Source: Boesenbergia rotunda (taxonomy: Eukaryota > Streptophyta > Magnoliopsida > Zingiberales > Zingiberaceae). Taken from it: a stretch of 64,000 bases of DNA. Below, piece after piece: positions 45,369 to 56,732 of this stretch. How positions within the stretch are numbered: the first letter of the stretch is position 1; every line of letters begins with the position of its first letter. Below the pieces are notes generated by a model that worked only from the letters and a program-made list of their open reading frames with translations, searched no databases and was not told where the DNA came from. Location of the stretch: assembly GCA_024364735.1 (NCBI GenBank), contig JAGFNQ010005258.1:347965-411964 (forward strand). The letters run 5' to 3'. The position numbers and the translations under genes are program-made.

Positions 45369-48300
45369 TTACATGATGTCAAAGCGTGACTTGGTTGTAT
45401 TGTCTTCCCATTTTAATGTTTTGAACCAGTTGACATCCTCTAGTCTTACAACATGCACCTTGTCCACCTTCAGTAGGCTCTCATGTTCAATGGGTAGTCT
45501 TGCTAGGTTCCAACAGTCACGGACGCGGATGTATTCCAATGATGGCCAATCCAAGATTTTTGTCGGTTCTCCTTGGAAGAAATATTTTAGCTTGGGCAAT
45601 TTGATGAACAACAGTTGCTTGAGCATGGGGAAAGCCCCCTTCTTCAAATCACAGCCTTTTTCCTCAGCGATGATAGTCTCAATAGAGCTGTTATCTTTTA
45701 TCTCCAGTCTTTCTAGGCTTTGAAGTTCATTTGCAATGCTTGGCAAGAAAACATGTTTGAGGCATGGGCATTCAATTATCTGTAGTTGCTTCAGTTTCTT
45801 AAAAGTTTCAGATGGTAGTAAACATGAATGAGTTCCGCCCAATGTCTGCGAGAATAGATTCGATAACTTTTTACAATTAACAACTTCAAAAGTAGTGAGG
45901 TTATGCAAGCTTCCAGGAGGAACAGCTCCATTGCAGAAACTGATTACATCCGACATTTGAGATAGTCGTATTATTTGCAGTTTCAGAAAGATAACAGAAT
46001 CATGCCCAAGCCCTTCAAAATTTAGTAGTACGTGTGGCCCGGGACATCCTTCAAGAAGAAGTTCTTCTAGACTTGGATGCACTCTCTGAAGCAAGTCTTG
46101 TGGCAAAATGTCAACAATGTTTCTGCACCTTCTTAATTCAAGTGTTCTTAATTTTCCGAATGAATGAGCAGGATGGCCAGCTGGCCATGACAAACCTGTT
46201 CCAGCTTCTCCATGTCCAAAAGGGTTAGCTTCATGAACTCGCCAAATGCATCCGATGGAGTATCATCAGTTGATCGTAGAAGACATTGGATTTGATGGCA
46301 GTTCACAATGAGCAAAGACTTCAGAGTGGCAAAGCAAGACATCAGATCTGTGACATTCCACTGGCAACTATCGAGCCTCAATTCTTCAGCTCTCCTGAGA
46401 AAAGGCTTACCCCAACTGATCACCGACTCACCCACTTGTTTTATAAAAAAGTTTCTTTGGTATTTAGAAGCCAGTGAAAACTAATCTGGCTCATTATAAA
46501 TAATGAAGTGGCTCAAGACTTCATTATTTATAAACAAGTTATGCCGAGCAATGCTTTCAAAGTCAAGTCGAGTAAATACCAAAGAACTTATTGAGGATGC
46601 AAGTGCTTGGCAAGATGCTTTATCACAACTAAAGCATTCGGTTCCTTGGAACATGGCGGATGTAGAGGAAAAATTGTTCAAATCATTAGAACTAAGTTAT
46701 CAAAACCTGAAGACTGATGAACTATAACAGTTGTTTCTCTATTATTGTTTGTTCCGCGAGGACTATGACATCAGTGAGGATGAAGTAACTCGATATGCAG
46801 TGGGAGAGAACTTATTGAGTAATCTCTCCACTTTAGAGGAAGTTCGTAGCAATGCGCAAGGACTATGACTTTGAAAGCATTATAAATATGCAGTGGGAGA
46901 GAACTTATTGAGTAATCTCTCAGGTAAAGTTCTTCAAGTCGAGTTAACTTTTGTATCAAATTTCTGGGTATCTGCAGCGATGTGCAATTCGACAAGTCCA
47001 AAAGCTTTAGCTTAATCAGGCCATCTACCTTTTCTGGTAATGCACTAATAGCTCGGCATTCCTGCAAGGTAAGTATTATGAGTGTCTTTAGTTCCCCTAC
47101 CACATTTATATCATTCATCCGTTTACATCTGTCCAAACGGAGAGTTCCTAGACCTTTTAAGCATGCCAATGAGGAAGGCAAAGAAGTAATGTCTGTATTA
47201 CTAAAATCAAGAACATTTAGTGTGACCATGTTTTCAAAGAAATTGGTCGGCACACTAGTAATTGGGTTCATATTCAGCAACAACAGAACTATTTTGGAGC
47301 AATTTGGTTTTTCAGGAATTTCTTGCAAGAAATTGTTCGAGAGTGAAATTCTCTTGTAATCTGCTATGTTCTCAGACTCTGGCCAATCTCTAAGGCCATG
47401 TCCAGCTTTAACAAGAAAACGATTGTTGTCCTTGGAGCCAATATATACAGCTACATCTCGCACCACATCATGAAGCTTCACACACTTATCTTTCTTGCTA
47501 TCAAGCAATAAACATGAAAGTTTCAATTTCTGGAGCAAAAAATGCACTCTGCTACGAACTTCCTCTAAAGTGGAGAGATTACTCAATAAGTTCTCTCCCA
47601 CTGCATATCGAGTTACTTCATCCTCACTGATGTCATAGTCCTCGCGGAACAAACAACAATAGAGAAACAACTGTTTTAGTTCATCAGTCTTAGGTTTTGA
47701 TAACTTAGTTCTAATGATTTGAACAATTTTTCCTCTACCTCCGCCATGTTCCAAGGAACCGATTGCTTTAGTTGTGATAAAGCATCTTGCCAAGCACTTG
47801 CATCCTCGTACGATCTTAATGCCCTTCCGACTACAACAATTGCTAGCGGCAAACCACAACATTCTTGTGCAACCATTCTTGCAACTGGTTCTATCACATC
47901 AGATTCAGCAACTTGTCCTGCCCTCATTCTGAAAAATTGCCATGAATCTTCTTCAGACAAGGTGGTAACTTCCACTGAGACATCAGCTTCCATTATATTG
48001 CATAGTTCAGCCGTGCGAGAGGTAAGTATGACTTTACAACCCTTGTGTTCTTGGTATGGAATCCCAATTTGTTTAACTAGTTCCAGCCGTTCCCAAACTT
48101 CATCCAACATTATTAAAACTTTCTTCTCCTGCTTCAACCTATTGGCCAACATCTTATTTGAAGATTCACGCATACCCAATGCATCAGCAATGTCGCGTTG
48201 GATCTGAGCTATGTTTGGATTCTGCGACACAACCACATCTATTACCACATCAAACATTTCTGCTTCCTTCACATTTCTTCCTATTTCTTCCATCAATGTA

Positions 48301-48840
48301 GTCTTGCCTACACCACCCATGCCATATATTCCAATCAGATTCACTTTAACATCATTCAATGCATCAGTAACCTTTTGCATTGCCTCTCTGGTGGCGCCAA
48401 AGTTCATAAAATCTGTGTTGGACAGGTGATTAACAGTTGGTGGATCAGGAGTATGAGAAAAATATTGGAATTTGCTTTGATCCAGTAGCTCTGATGCTTT
48501 GTCCTTTTTCCTGGTAGCCTCCCTTCCGACCTTATAACGAGGAACCAAACTAGATATGTAGCATTTCTCATCTATCCTGTCGAAGTTGTTCTTGATGTTA
48601 TTAAACTTCCCCTCCAGTTCAAGCACATTGTTTAGCCACAAGGTGACTTCTTCACTGATAACTTCATTGTTCCTTTCCGCTGCCCCCACTTTTTGTTGTG
48701 TGTCATCCCTGATGGCTTTTAAATGATCAAATTGTTCTTTGAGTTAGCTCAAATTTCTCTTTGCAATATATAACATAACATGCGTGTGTCTTTAATTTTT
48801 TCCAAGAGTACTTCACAATCTCATTCACAGTTCCTGATCC
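45369..48840 (-). pseudogene. CNL (CC-NB-ARC-LRR) resistance gene, dead copy
   Basis: Close paralogue of the intact gene at 56733-59951. The start-codon site reads ATTG (1-bp insertion near 48840). A 1-bp insertion near 48747 frameshifts the coiled coil. NB-ARC is then readable from 48689: P-loop GIYGMGGVGKTT, LIMLDEVW, CKVILTSR and GLPLAIVVVG. A 1-bp deletion near 47690 shifts the frame after ELSYQNL, and reading continues in another frame with LFLYCCLFREDYD, LHDVVRDVA and the first LRRs to about 46925. From 46922 to about 46530 the expected LRR sequence is replaced by an inverted copy of its own NB-ARC segment. The LRR resumes at 46530 with a TAG for Trp and a 5-bp insertion near 46170, then is open from 46193 to the stop at 45369. 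Such proteins are cytoplasmic immune receptors; this copy cannot make one. Confidence 0.92.
46530..46925 (+). repeat. Inverted duplication of NB-ARC sequence inside the dead CNL gene
   Basis: The plus strand at 46593-46850 encodes NB-ARC residues (EDASAWQDALSQL, NMADVEEKLFKSL, FLYCCLFREDYDIS) that on the minus strand lie at 47551-47808. The arms are about 258 bp, highly similar, and separated by about 700 bp. Smaller echoes follow: gcagtgggagagaacttatt occurs at 46798 and again at 46884, and gactttgaaagcatt (46867) is the inverse of aatgctttcaaagtc (46551). Confidence 0.85.
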
Positions 48841-49440
48841 AATTCCTCCGCCACAGGTATTGAAGCAAGGAGGAACCATGATCTGCACAGGAAGTAAATT
48901 TACAGGGTCTATTTGGTAGTTCAGAAATCAAATTAAAAAAAAAAATTTAAGCACTCGCTGAAGAAAACCAAATCGACCATCAAACAAAGCAAAGTTAAAG
49001 AACCGAGACTTTCATTGTTTTCACAAAAGAATCCTTTAGGTTTCATTCTGTCCTTATGGTTCCAAAATGCGAAATTTCCCATCCAAATATGAGAAAACGA
49101 AGCAAATACACGAACAAGAGCCCCTCTCAGGCTCTGATGTCTTTCACACAAAAGTTTCCCATCCACATCATAGTGGAAGAATCAAGTGAAGATATACATC
49201 ATAGTTCAGGTTGTCAGATTGCACATAGGTCACTTGAGAATGAAAAAAAAAAAAAAACAAACAAACATCAAAAGAGAAGTTGACGATCATACCTCCCCAA
49301 TGTCGATGATGGCGAGCAAGATGGAATAGAAACCAAAGGAGATGAACAAAATGTTGATACCACAATAGTACCGATGCCAAAGGCATCCGATGTCAAGTTG
49401 GCACCCTTCCACTGTCCCACAGTTCGCACTCCATCGTACC
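48841..49440 (-). other. 5' leader of the dead CNL gene
   Basis: Aligns with 59952-60440. A TGCAG acceptor lies at about 48883 and a gag|gtatg donor near 49291 on the minus strand, so the 5'UTR intron seen in the intact paralogue is also present here (about 410 bp). No coding sequence supported. Confidence 0.6.
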
Positions 49441-49464
49441 ACAGTGACTTAAACAATTATTAGA

Positions 49465-49752
49465 AAAAAAAAATTGATGAACTGTGCAGACAAATTGAAC
49501 CTGGGATGACCGATCTGATCCCACAAAAATTTTTCATCGGTCACCAAGATAAATCGCCCACGGAAATTTTCCACCGGTCACCAGGATAAATCGGGAAGCG
49601 CTCACGGTGGGCAATCTAGAAGTCCAACGTCCCAGGATTCGCGTCCCATTTAGAGGAAAAATTTCTGCAAAATACAGCATAACTGAGGATTGAACCGCGG
49701 ATGCCTGAGTTAACGACTAATTACCCTACCGCTGCACCATAATCCCGAGGGC
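49465..49752 (-). mobile_element. tRNA-derived SINE, copy 1
   Basis: Minus strand carries a pol III A box tggtgcagcgg (plus 49729-49739) and B box ggttcaatcct (plus 49686-49696). An 18-bp TSD acttaaacaattattaga (49447-49464) is matched with one mismatch at 49753-49770. An A run at the left end corresponds to a T-rich 3' tail on the SINE strand. Confidence 0.85.
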
Positions 49753-49770
49753 ACTTAAATAATTATTAGA

Positions 49771-49878
49771 GCCCCAAGGCATAGTCAAGATTTCTCCTTC
49801 TGTCAATCTTGGTGGCTTGACTTATAAGTTGCTAGTCAAGATTATTCTTTGTTTATTTTTAACAAAATCAACATAAAC
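49771..49878. other. Short intergenic spacer
   Basis: Nothing recognised. Confidence 0.6.
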
Positions 49879-52560
49879 TGTCACGCCCCCAGAGGCACAT
49901 GCTTCCTCGAAAATCGGGCAACATCTCCCCTGTACGGCGGACAATATGGGGCAAATGTACATACACTCTCCAACAATATTAGCTCAGCCACAAGCGACTG
50001 GCATCACAATAATAATTAAAACACACATCCACGCAGTTTATAACGAAAACAAAATAAATGGATGGCTCAGCCATCATTAACATAAAGAAAATCTACATAC
50101 CGGTAGTAACGACAAACCAAATATATACTCGACAAATAAAATAACTGCGGAAATAAAACAGATACTAAATCAAACCAACCCAAACTGACACGGTGGGACT
50201 GAGGGACTGGCAACTGGATCATCTCCTGGCTCCAAGTAAAATATCTACCTGCTACCTGAAACAACAAAAAGGAAAGCAGGGGTGGTGAGTCCGGGCAGAC
50301 TCTGCGGGTATATGAGTAGACAATAAGCATGACATGATACAAGATAACCAAGTAGAGAATCCAACAGAGTACAGTCCATAAGAAAATATAGAAACCTAAT
50401 CATGCATAACATATGTAAATCGACATGGTATAAAGTCCGAATAACGACTAAGCAGGTATAGAACAACTCAACAACAATAATATCAAGATATACATGCATG
50501 TCAAACATATGCAACAATCATAGCTCATATAAGTGCATCAAACACAAGCAAATGCATAAAAGAAATACGTATGCACATGATGCAATGACATGTGTCACCC
50601 CTGACGCCAGTCAAGCCGTCAACACATCCCATCTGTGTGACCAAATGGGTAGGGCTGTGACAACTGTACCACTCCAACAACAACAATAATAATACCACAT
50701 AAGGCGTGGTTGAGTGGACAGGATGCTGGGGAGTCTACATTCCAAACCCCGGTACATCGGGGGAGCTACTACAGCTACAATATATATCCCTCGAAAAAGA
50801 ACGGTGAGGGTGAGCCACCAACAACTCATCCCTCTAAAAAACGGTGAGGGTGTCACTGTCTGGCATGACAAGACAAACACTCGCACTCTAACTACTACCA
50901 TGACATCATGTGGTTGAGTGAATCGAGCAACAATATGACTAACGACGACTTAACCAAATGTAAGCCAACAGTCGTTAATATGCAACGTGCAAGTATGGTG
51001 CATGATATACGATGCACGAACAACCGGGGAAACAACGATGCAATAAAATCCAATGAGTAAAACATGCATCGATACAACCAACCAGAAACCGAAATCCAAT
51101 GATTATGCATCTACACTACTAGGTAGGGTATTTCTAATGTCAAATAAACCTTATTGTGTTTAATGAACTTCTAAGTGCTCGCGTACAAACGGCACTTTAC
51201 AGAATAGAAAATCAATAGGGGACTGTACGGATACAAACTTGGAATACTCAAAGATCAACGAAGAATAAGTCTCAACGGCGATGTTTAAATAACGACAAAG
51301 AACAAGGTCAAGCAACCTATAAGACATAACTAGTCATGCTTTAAGGTAAAAGAACTACTCGAGTACAAAGGAGAAATACCCGCCTTTTATTGAAAAACGT
51401 GTCCAACTAAATCTCCCACGATCAACTGTGCGAGTCCAACTCAAGGTCCTGTATCAAGGACATAAATTTAGCTATTGATACCAGTAATTCAAATCCGTAA
51501 ATTAAATCTAAACAACTCCGGGTTTCATCTTAACCTATTTATCCTAATTAGATTATTAGGTTAAATCCCAATTTGATCTAAATCATTCTAGCATGAAGTT
51601 GACTAATTAAGAACCAACACAACTCACTCCAACCTAATAGAAGCTCACAGCAAGTACACAGCAAGTACAAACTAAAATAATAGGGTAGACTTATAGAAAA
51701 CTAAGGGAGGTCAGATCTGTTACCACGATCAGATCTTAGCAACAAAAACAACACAACCCAACTAGCCCAACTAGCAATTCAAACAAATTATACAAACTTA
51801 GCGTTCTAATTTAAACAACCAACTAACTCCAAAGCATGATCAAACCTAGATTCTATAATTCAATTTCCACCATCCCTGTAGAGTTCACGGCAACTTGAAT
51901 TCAATTAATTAAGGCTAGCAAAATTCCCAAACAAAACTGAGAAATCTCAGAAACCAACTCACGGTATCAAATGAAAACCACCCCTACACTTAACAATTCT
52001 GATGAAAGACAAAACTACCAAAACACCCACTCAGCCAACTTCATCTCCCAAAAGTCCAAAGGAAAACACCATACCCAAAATAGGAATTAAATCCATAATA
52101 CAGAGCAACCAAAAATCGAAGACTAAACTCAAGAATACCTTACCTAGATCGTCTGCCGCGCGTTCGGGAGAGGGGTGCTAGGGCTAGGGTTCGGCGTCGA
52201 GGCAGAGGCAACGACTAGGCTCGGCTAAGGCTTCGCGCGAGGGCGCGGTGCTCTGCTCGTCTGCGCCGGAGAAGAAGAAGGAGAAGGGAGAACAGAGGCG
52301 CGGCGGCGACGTCGCTGGTCGCGGCGCGTGCAGGCTGCGGCGACAAGGTCGGCGGCGTCGGGCGAAAACCGAAAGGATAGGTGTCGGGGGGAGAAGAAAA
52401 CGGGAACAGGAACTGATGAGGGAGTTAGGGCTTGAGGGTTTTTATATTACTTTTTTGGCTTTTTTGCAAAAAGGCCTTCAAGTTTCAGAAATTACAACTA
52501 AGCCATTTATAATTTACAACTAAGCCTTTTAAAATTTCGATTTTCAACATGAACTTTTAA
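49879..52560 (-). mobile_element. Long LTR (probably Ty3/gypsy) in minus orientation, right boundary uncertain
   Basis: Left edge tgtcacgcccccagagg is the reverse complement of a ...ggggcgtgaca LTR end, as in solo LTR D. Minus-strand text inside includes gtccgccgtacaggggaga, gactcaccacccctgct and ttgtttcaggtagcaggtag, similar in kind and order to D. A GC-rich block at 52150-52400 resembles the one near the start of D. Several open frames occur on both strands but none has recognisable homology. The right end and TSD could not be located, so it could be a solo LTR or part of an element. Confidence 0.6.
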
Positions 52561-52829
52561 TTAAAATTAATAACATGTTTTTTATCTCGTACTACTTTTT
52601 TATCAAATAAATCACTAATAATAAAATGACAGAAGTCTTACTATATAATAAATATTAATTAACAAAGATGAGAATTAAGATAAATTATTCTAATCGGACA
52701 AAATAAGACAATAACAACTGTATGTTTTTTTCCCTCACTTCCTTCAACATCGCTGTACTCGACCCTTATTACATTATTAATTATTTTTTACAAAAACTAT
52801 TTTATATTAATATTACCTATAGTCATCGT
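52561..52829. other. AT-rich spacer left of unit 2
   Basis: No feature seen. Confidence 0.55.
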
Positions 52830-52834
52830 GATTT

Positions 52835-54122
52835 CATATTGTTTAATTAAAATAATTTTGTTGAATCACGTATATAAATTTTTAAAATTATCAAATCGTG
52901 TTGTATAATTTTAAAATTATTAAATTATATATTTATTTTCTATTTTACTCCTGTAATCGATTAATAAGAAAATCAATAAATCAATCGATTAATAAAAATC
53001 AATTGATTGAATTTTTTACCTTACTCAAATTTTAAGACTTCAAAGAAATTAGTTGATTAATTTTTAAAATAATCGATAGATTTATTTTTATATTTCAAAA
53101 TTAATTTATGATAAAATTAATTGTTGGATCAAACGATTTCGAATTGATATGAAACAAGTTTATATGTGTTCGTCTAGTTCTCCTGATTATATTCATACTT
53201 TTAAATATTAATTTAATTCAATATATTAAGATTAATAATTTTTTAAATATGAATATGTTCGAAAAATTTAATTCATATTTTAAAAATTGTTCCTCTTAAT
53301 ATATTAGTTAAATTGGCATTTGAGTGCATGGATATAATCAGGAGAAGTATACAAATATATAAGAGCTAATTTCATGTTAATATGAGGATATTTGTTCCAT
53401 CAGTTGGTTTACACAAAATCGACTGATAGACCAAATGACTTTAGATTAATATTAAACTAGTTCGTATGTGTTCATCTAATTCTACTGATTATATCCATGT
53501 ATTTAAACATCAATTTGATCGAATATATTGAGAGCAGTGGTTTTTTAAACATGAATATGTTTGAAAAATCTAATTTGAATTCACAAAATCATTGCTCTTA
53601 ATATATTGAGTCAAATTGACATTTGAGAGCATAGATAAAATTAGGAGAAGTAGACAAACACATAAGAACTAGTTTTATGTCAATCCAAGGATGTTTGGTC
53701 TATCAATTGACTTTGGGCAAAATCGGTTGATGAACCAAACATCCTCGAATTGACAAAAAATAGTTCCTATGTATTTGTCTACTACTTCTAATTATATTCA
53801 TGCTCTCAAACGTCAATTTAATCTAATATTTTGAGAGCAATATTTTTTTAACACGAATGTATTTGAAAAATCTAATTCTTGTTCAAAAAATCATTACTCT
53901 CAATATATTGAGTCAAATTAATATTTAGGGTATGGATACAATAAAGAGAATTAGACGAATATATATGAAATAGCTTCATGTTAATCCGAGGTCGTTTAAT
54001 TCATTAGTCAGTTTTGCCTAAAATCGACTCATAGACTAAATATTCTTGGATTGATATAAAACTAGTTTCCATGTGTTGTCTACTTGATTTTATCCATGCT
54101 CTCAAATGTCAATTTAACTTAA
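52835..54122. other. Unit 2 intergenic flank
   Basis: AT-rich counterpart of 41936-43277, with the same degenerate array of roughly 330-bp units. No gene. Confidence 0.6.
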
Positions 54123-54783
54123 GGGAGTGTTTGGGAGAGCTTCTGCTAGCTGCTTTTTAGATTCTAGCTACATAGAAGCACTTTTGAGTGTTTGTGAATA
54201 CCAAATTCTGCTTTAACTTCTATAACTTTTAACCAAAAGCTGGAAGCAAGAATTTGATGCTTTTTTCTGCTTCTGCTTTTTTGCTTATAGTCTAGAATTA
54301 AAAGTAGACATTTATACCCTTAATAATTTATCATTTTACATAATTGCCACCATAGTTTTAAATAAAATTTTATATTTTCATATAATTTATATATTCATAA
54401 TTTTTTTATAAATTTATATAAATTTGTCATTTTTTATATTTATATTTTTATTAATTATATATTTTTTAAACATATATATTATTCAAAAAATTAATTTTGA
54501 TATAATATTCAAAATATAATAATAAATATATAAAACATTATTGATGATGTATCAAAATTATATTTAGATAATTAAAAAAATAATTTATATAGTATAAGGA
54601 TATTGTTGTCATTTAACTAAAAATTAAGCTTAGAAGCAATTATTCACCAAACACTAGAAACTTTACCTTGTATCAGCTTTTAGCTTCTATTTCCAAACAC
54701 TCCATGCTTTAGCTTCTCACTGACTTCAAGATAATCTCTACAAGAATCACTTTTCAAGAAGCAAAAGTTCTCCCAAACACTTC
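54123..54783. mobile_element. Tourist-like (PIF/Harbinger) MITE, 661 bp
   Basis: Ends gggagtgtttgggagagctt and (reverse complement of the right end) gaagtgtttgggagaactt form an imperfect TIR; TSD taa (54120-54122, 54784-54786). Unit 1 has the uninterrupted site near 43228. Interior is AT-rich with no ORF. Confidence 0.8.
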
Positions 54784-55089
54784 TAATATACTAAGAGTAG
54801 CAATTATTTAAACACTAACTCTTATATATTCTTTATTATTATTATTATTTTCTTTTTCATATATTTATAAAATCAAATATATCTGAATTAAATTCCTCTA
54901 AAATCATACATTTTTTATTTTAGATTTAAATGATAGTATTTTTGAAAAAATAAAAATAACTTTCTTTTTAACCGAACCATATATAAGTTAAAAAAAAAAG
55001 TAGTACTCTTAGTATATTAGATTATTGATTTTTAAATATATGAATATAATGAATTAGACAAATTAATTTTTCAAAATTCTTTTTACAAT

Positions 55090-55295
55090 ATATAAAATAA
55101 CATGCCTGTGTCTTCAATTATGATCTTTAAAAATCAAACTGTTTTTTGAGTTTTTCAATTTTTTTAATATATAAAATAACATGCATTTGTCTTTATTTTT
55201 TTCCAAAAATACTCCACAAAAGCATTCCCAATTTCTGATTCCATTCCTTCACAGTCATTGAAACAAAGAACAAGATCCGTGCAGGAACAACGATG
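55090..55295 (-). pseudogene. Relic of a CNL gene N-terminus
   Basis: On the minus strand a start-like MESEIGNAFVEYFWKK is followed by INTNACYFIY-like sequence (KTNACYFIY) and a stop near 55190, closely matching the first 25 residues of the intact gene downstream of its own leader (gtgcaggaac, gaagg). A second, shorter echo of the same N-terminal segment sits at 55085-55130. This is a decayed earlier copy of the tandem cluster. The same relic, more deleted, is at 44480-44640. Confidence 0.7.
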
Positions 55296-55315
55296 ATTTG
55301 ATCACTATAAAATAA

Positions 55316-56033
55316 CGGTTAATTGGAGAAAACTCTTCAATTCTAAACTTGTCTTTGCATGCACTCCATGCTTGATATATTCTTTGCATTTACTCCCTGA
55401 TGGATTGAGTATAAAAGAGTGAAAATTCAGTATACATTGTAAAGATTTGAGTATAAATTGTTTGAGATTGAGTACTAATTTATGAAATTTGAGTACAAAA
55501 TTTCGGTGACCCTTCATGTAAAAATCTTGATGTGGTGAGTATAAAAGAGTGAAAACTCAGTATACATTATAAAGATTTGAGTATAAATTGTTTGAGATTA
55601 AGTACCAATTTAAGAAATTTGAGTATAAAATTTCGGCGACCCTTCATTTGAAAATCTTGATGTGATGGATGCAACCTCACATACTCAAATTTCTAAATTT
55701 TATACTCAAATTTTTTCAAATAATACTCAATCTAAATCAATTCATACTTAAATTTTGATAATGTATACTGAAATTTTTACTATATACTGAAATAATATAT
55801 ACTCAAATTTTTTCAAATAATACTCAAATTTCTTAAATTAGTACTCAATCTCAAACAATTTATACTCAAATCTTTACGATTTATACTGAATTTTTACTCT
55901 TTTATACTGATAAAAAAGATAACACACAAAACTGTCTTGTCAATCCCATCAGGGAGTGCATGCAAAGAAATTTTCGGTTGGGAAGTACATGCAAAGCCCA
56001 ATTTAATATTAGGGAGTTTTCTCAAATTTTCCC
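55316..56033. mobile_element. MULE-like MITE (718 bp) with 9-bp TSD
   Basis: TSD ataaaataa at 55307-55315 and 56034-56042; unit 1 has a single copy of the site near 44645. Imperfect TIR: cggttaattggagaaaactc at left, gggaaaatttgagaaaactc as reverse complement of the right end. Interior contains two direct copies of a 130-bp unit (55407, 55537) and an inverted copy (about 55795-55915), so it folds back on itself. No transposase. Confidence 0.8.
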
Positions 56034-56042
56034 ATAAAATAA

Positions 56043-56732
56043 ACTGATTTTTACAATTAATAGCTAATAATAAAAAATATTAATTTTAAATGAAAAAATT
56101 GCAACTAAATTACTTTTTTTCATGGTCGATATTTTATGATTGATTGTTTTTTTTAAACAAAAATAACGATCGATTTTTAAAATGGATCGCTAATGATAAA
56201 AAAATTATATTAATTTAAAATAAATAAAATTTTATTACTGAATTATTTTCTCTGTTGTTAAAATTAATGATCGAAATATCTAATTGGTCATTATTTTAGC
56301 ATCAATGAACAAACAAGAGAAATATCTTGCAATCATTTCTACATGAAGCACAAAATGGAAGCAAAAAGAGAAATACCTTACAATTATTGTTAAATTGTTC
56401 GATATGATAATGTCTTCTAGATCACACCCACCCAATTTAAAAACACAAATCTAGAAATTTAAATTGCTGCAGAATCTTGTAAGAGAGCAAGCAGAATCAT
56501 CACACCTCCCAATAGGAATTCATCTTTCAAAGTTGGGAGTCTACTTGGCTTCATCGATGGATTAACTGCATCAAGTTTCAGACAACATCAGTTTGTCGGA
56601 ACAATAATCCAAAGTTAATTATGGATCAAACCTAGATCTTGATAATGAATAGTTGTTTTCTTCAGGTTCTATCATATTGAAATGGCAAAATGATTACTAG
56701 AATGTTCAAGTAAAACAATGACTCCGAAGCTC
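56043..56732 (-). other. 3' flank and 3'UTR of the intact CNL gene
   Basis: Strongly conserved with 44660-45368. The last 430 bp is nearly identical between copies and also partly conserved at 62180-62600 and 63470-63640, so it is the transcribed 3'UTR of the family. No poly(A) signal can be fixed. Confidence 0.6.

Larger units (their letters stand above)
41931..49440. repeat. Segmental duplication unit 1 (dead CNL copy)
   Basis: From gatttcatattgtttaatta (41931) onward this region aligns collinearly with 52830-60440, including 3' flank, CNL gene and 5' leader. Differences are mostly point changes and three TE insertions. The left edge is truncated by the copia A insertion, so the duplication may extend further left. 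Confidence 0.88.

Noticed and set aside
46503..46727. 74-codon plus-strand frame with NB-ARC residues
   Set aside because: It is the inverted duplicate inside the dead CNL gene, not an independent gene.
49681..49742. Possible tRNA gene on the minus strand
   Set aside because: Has A and B boxes but sits in an element with an 18-bp TSD and T-rich tail and has no proper cloverleaf; called as SINE.
50067..52523. Several 60- to 96-codon frames on both strands
   Set aside because: Lie in the minus-strand long LTR; no homology and no codon pattern supporting a gene.
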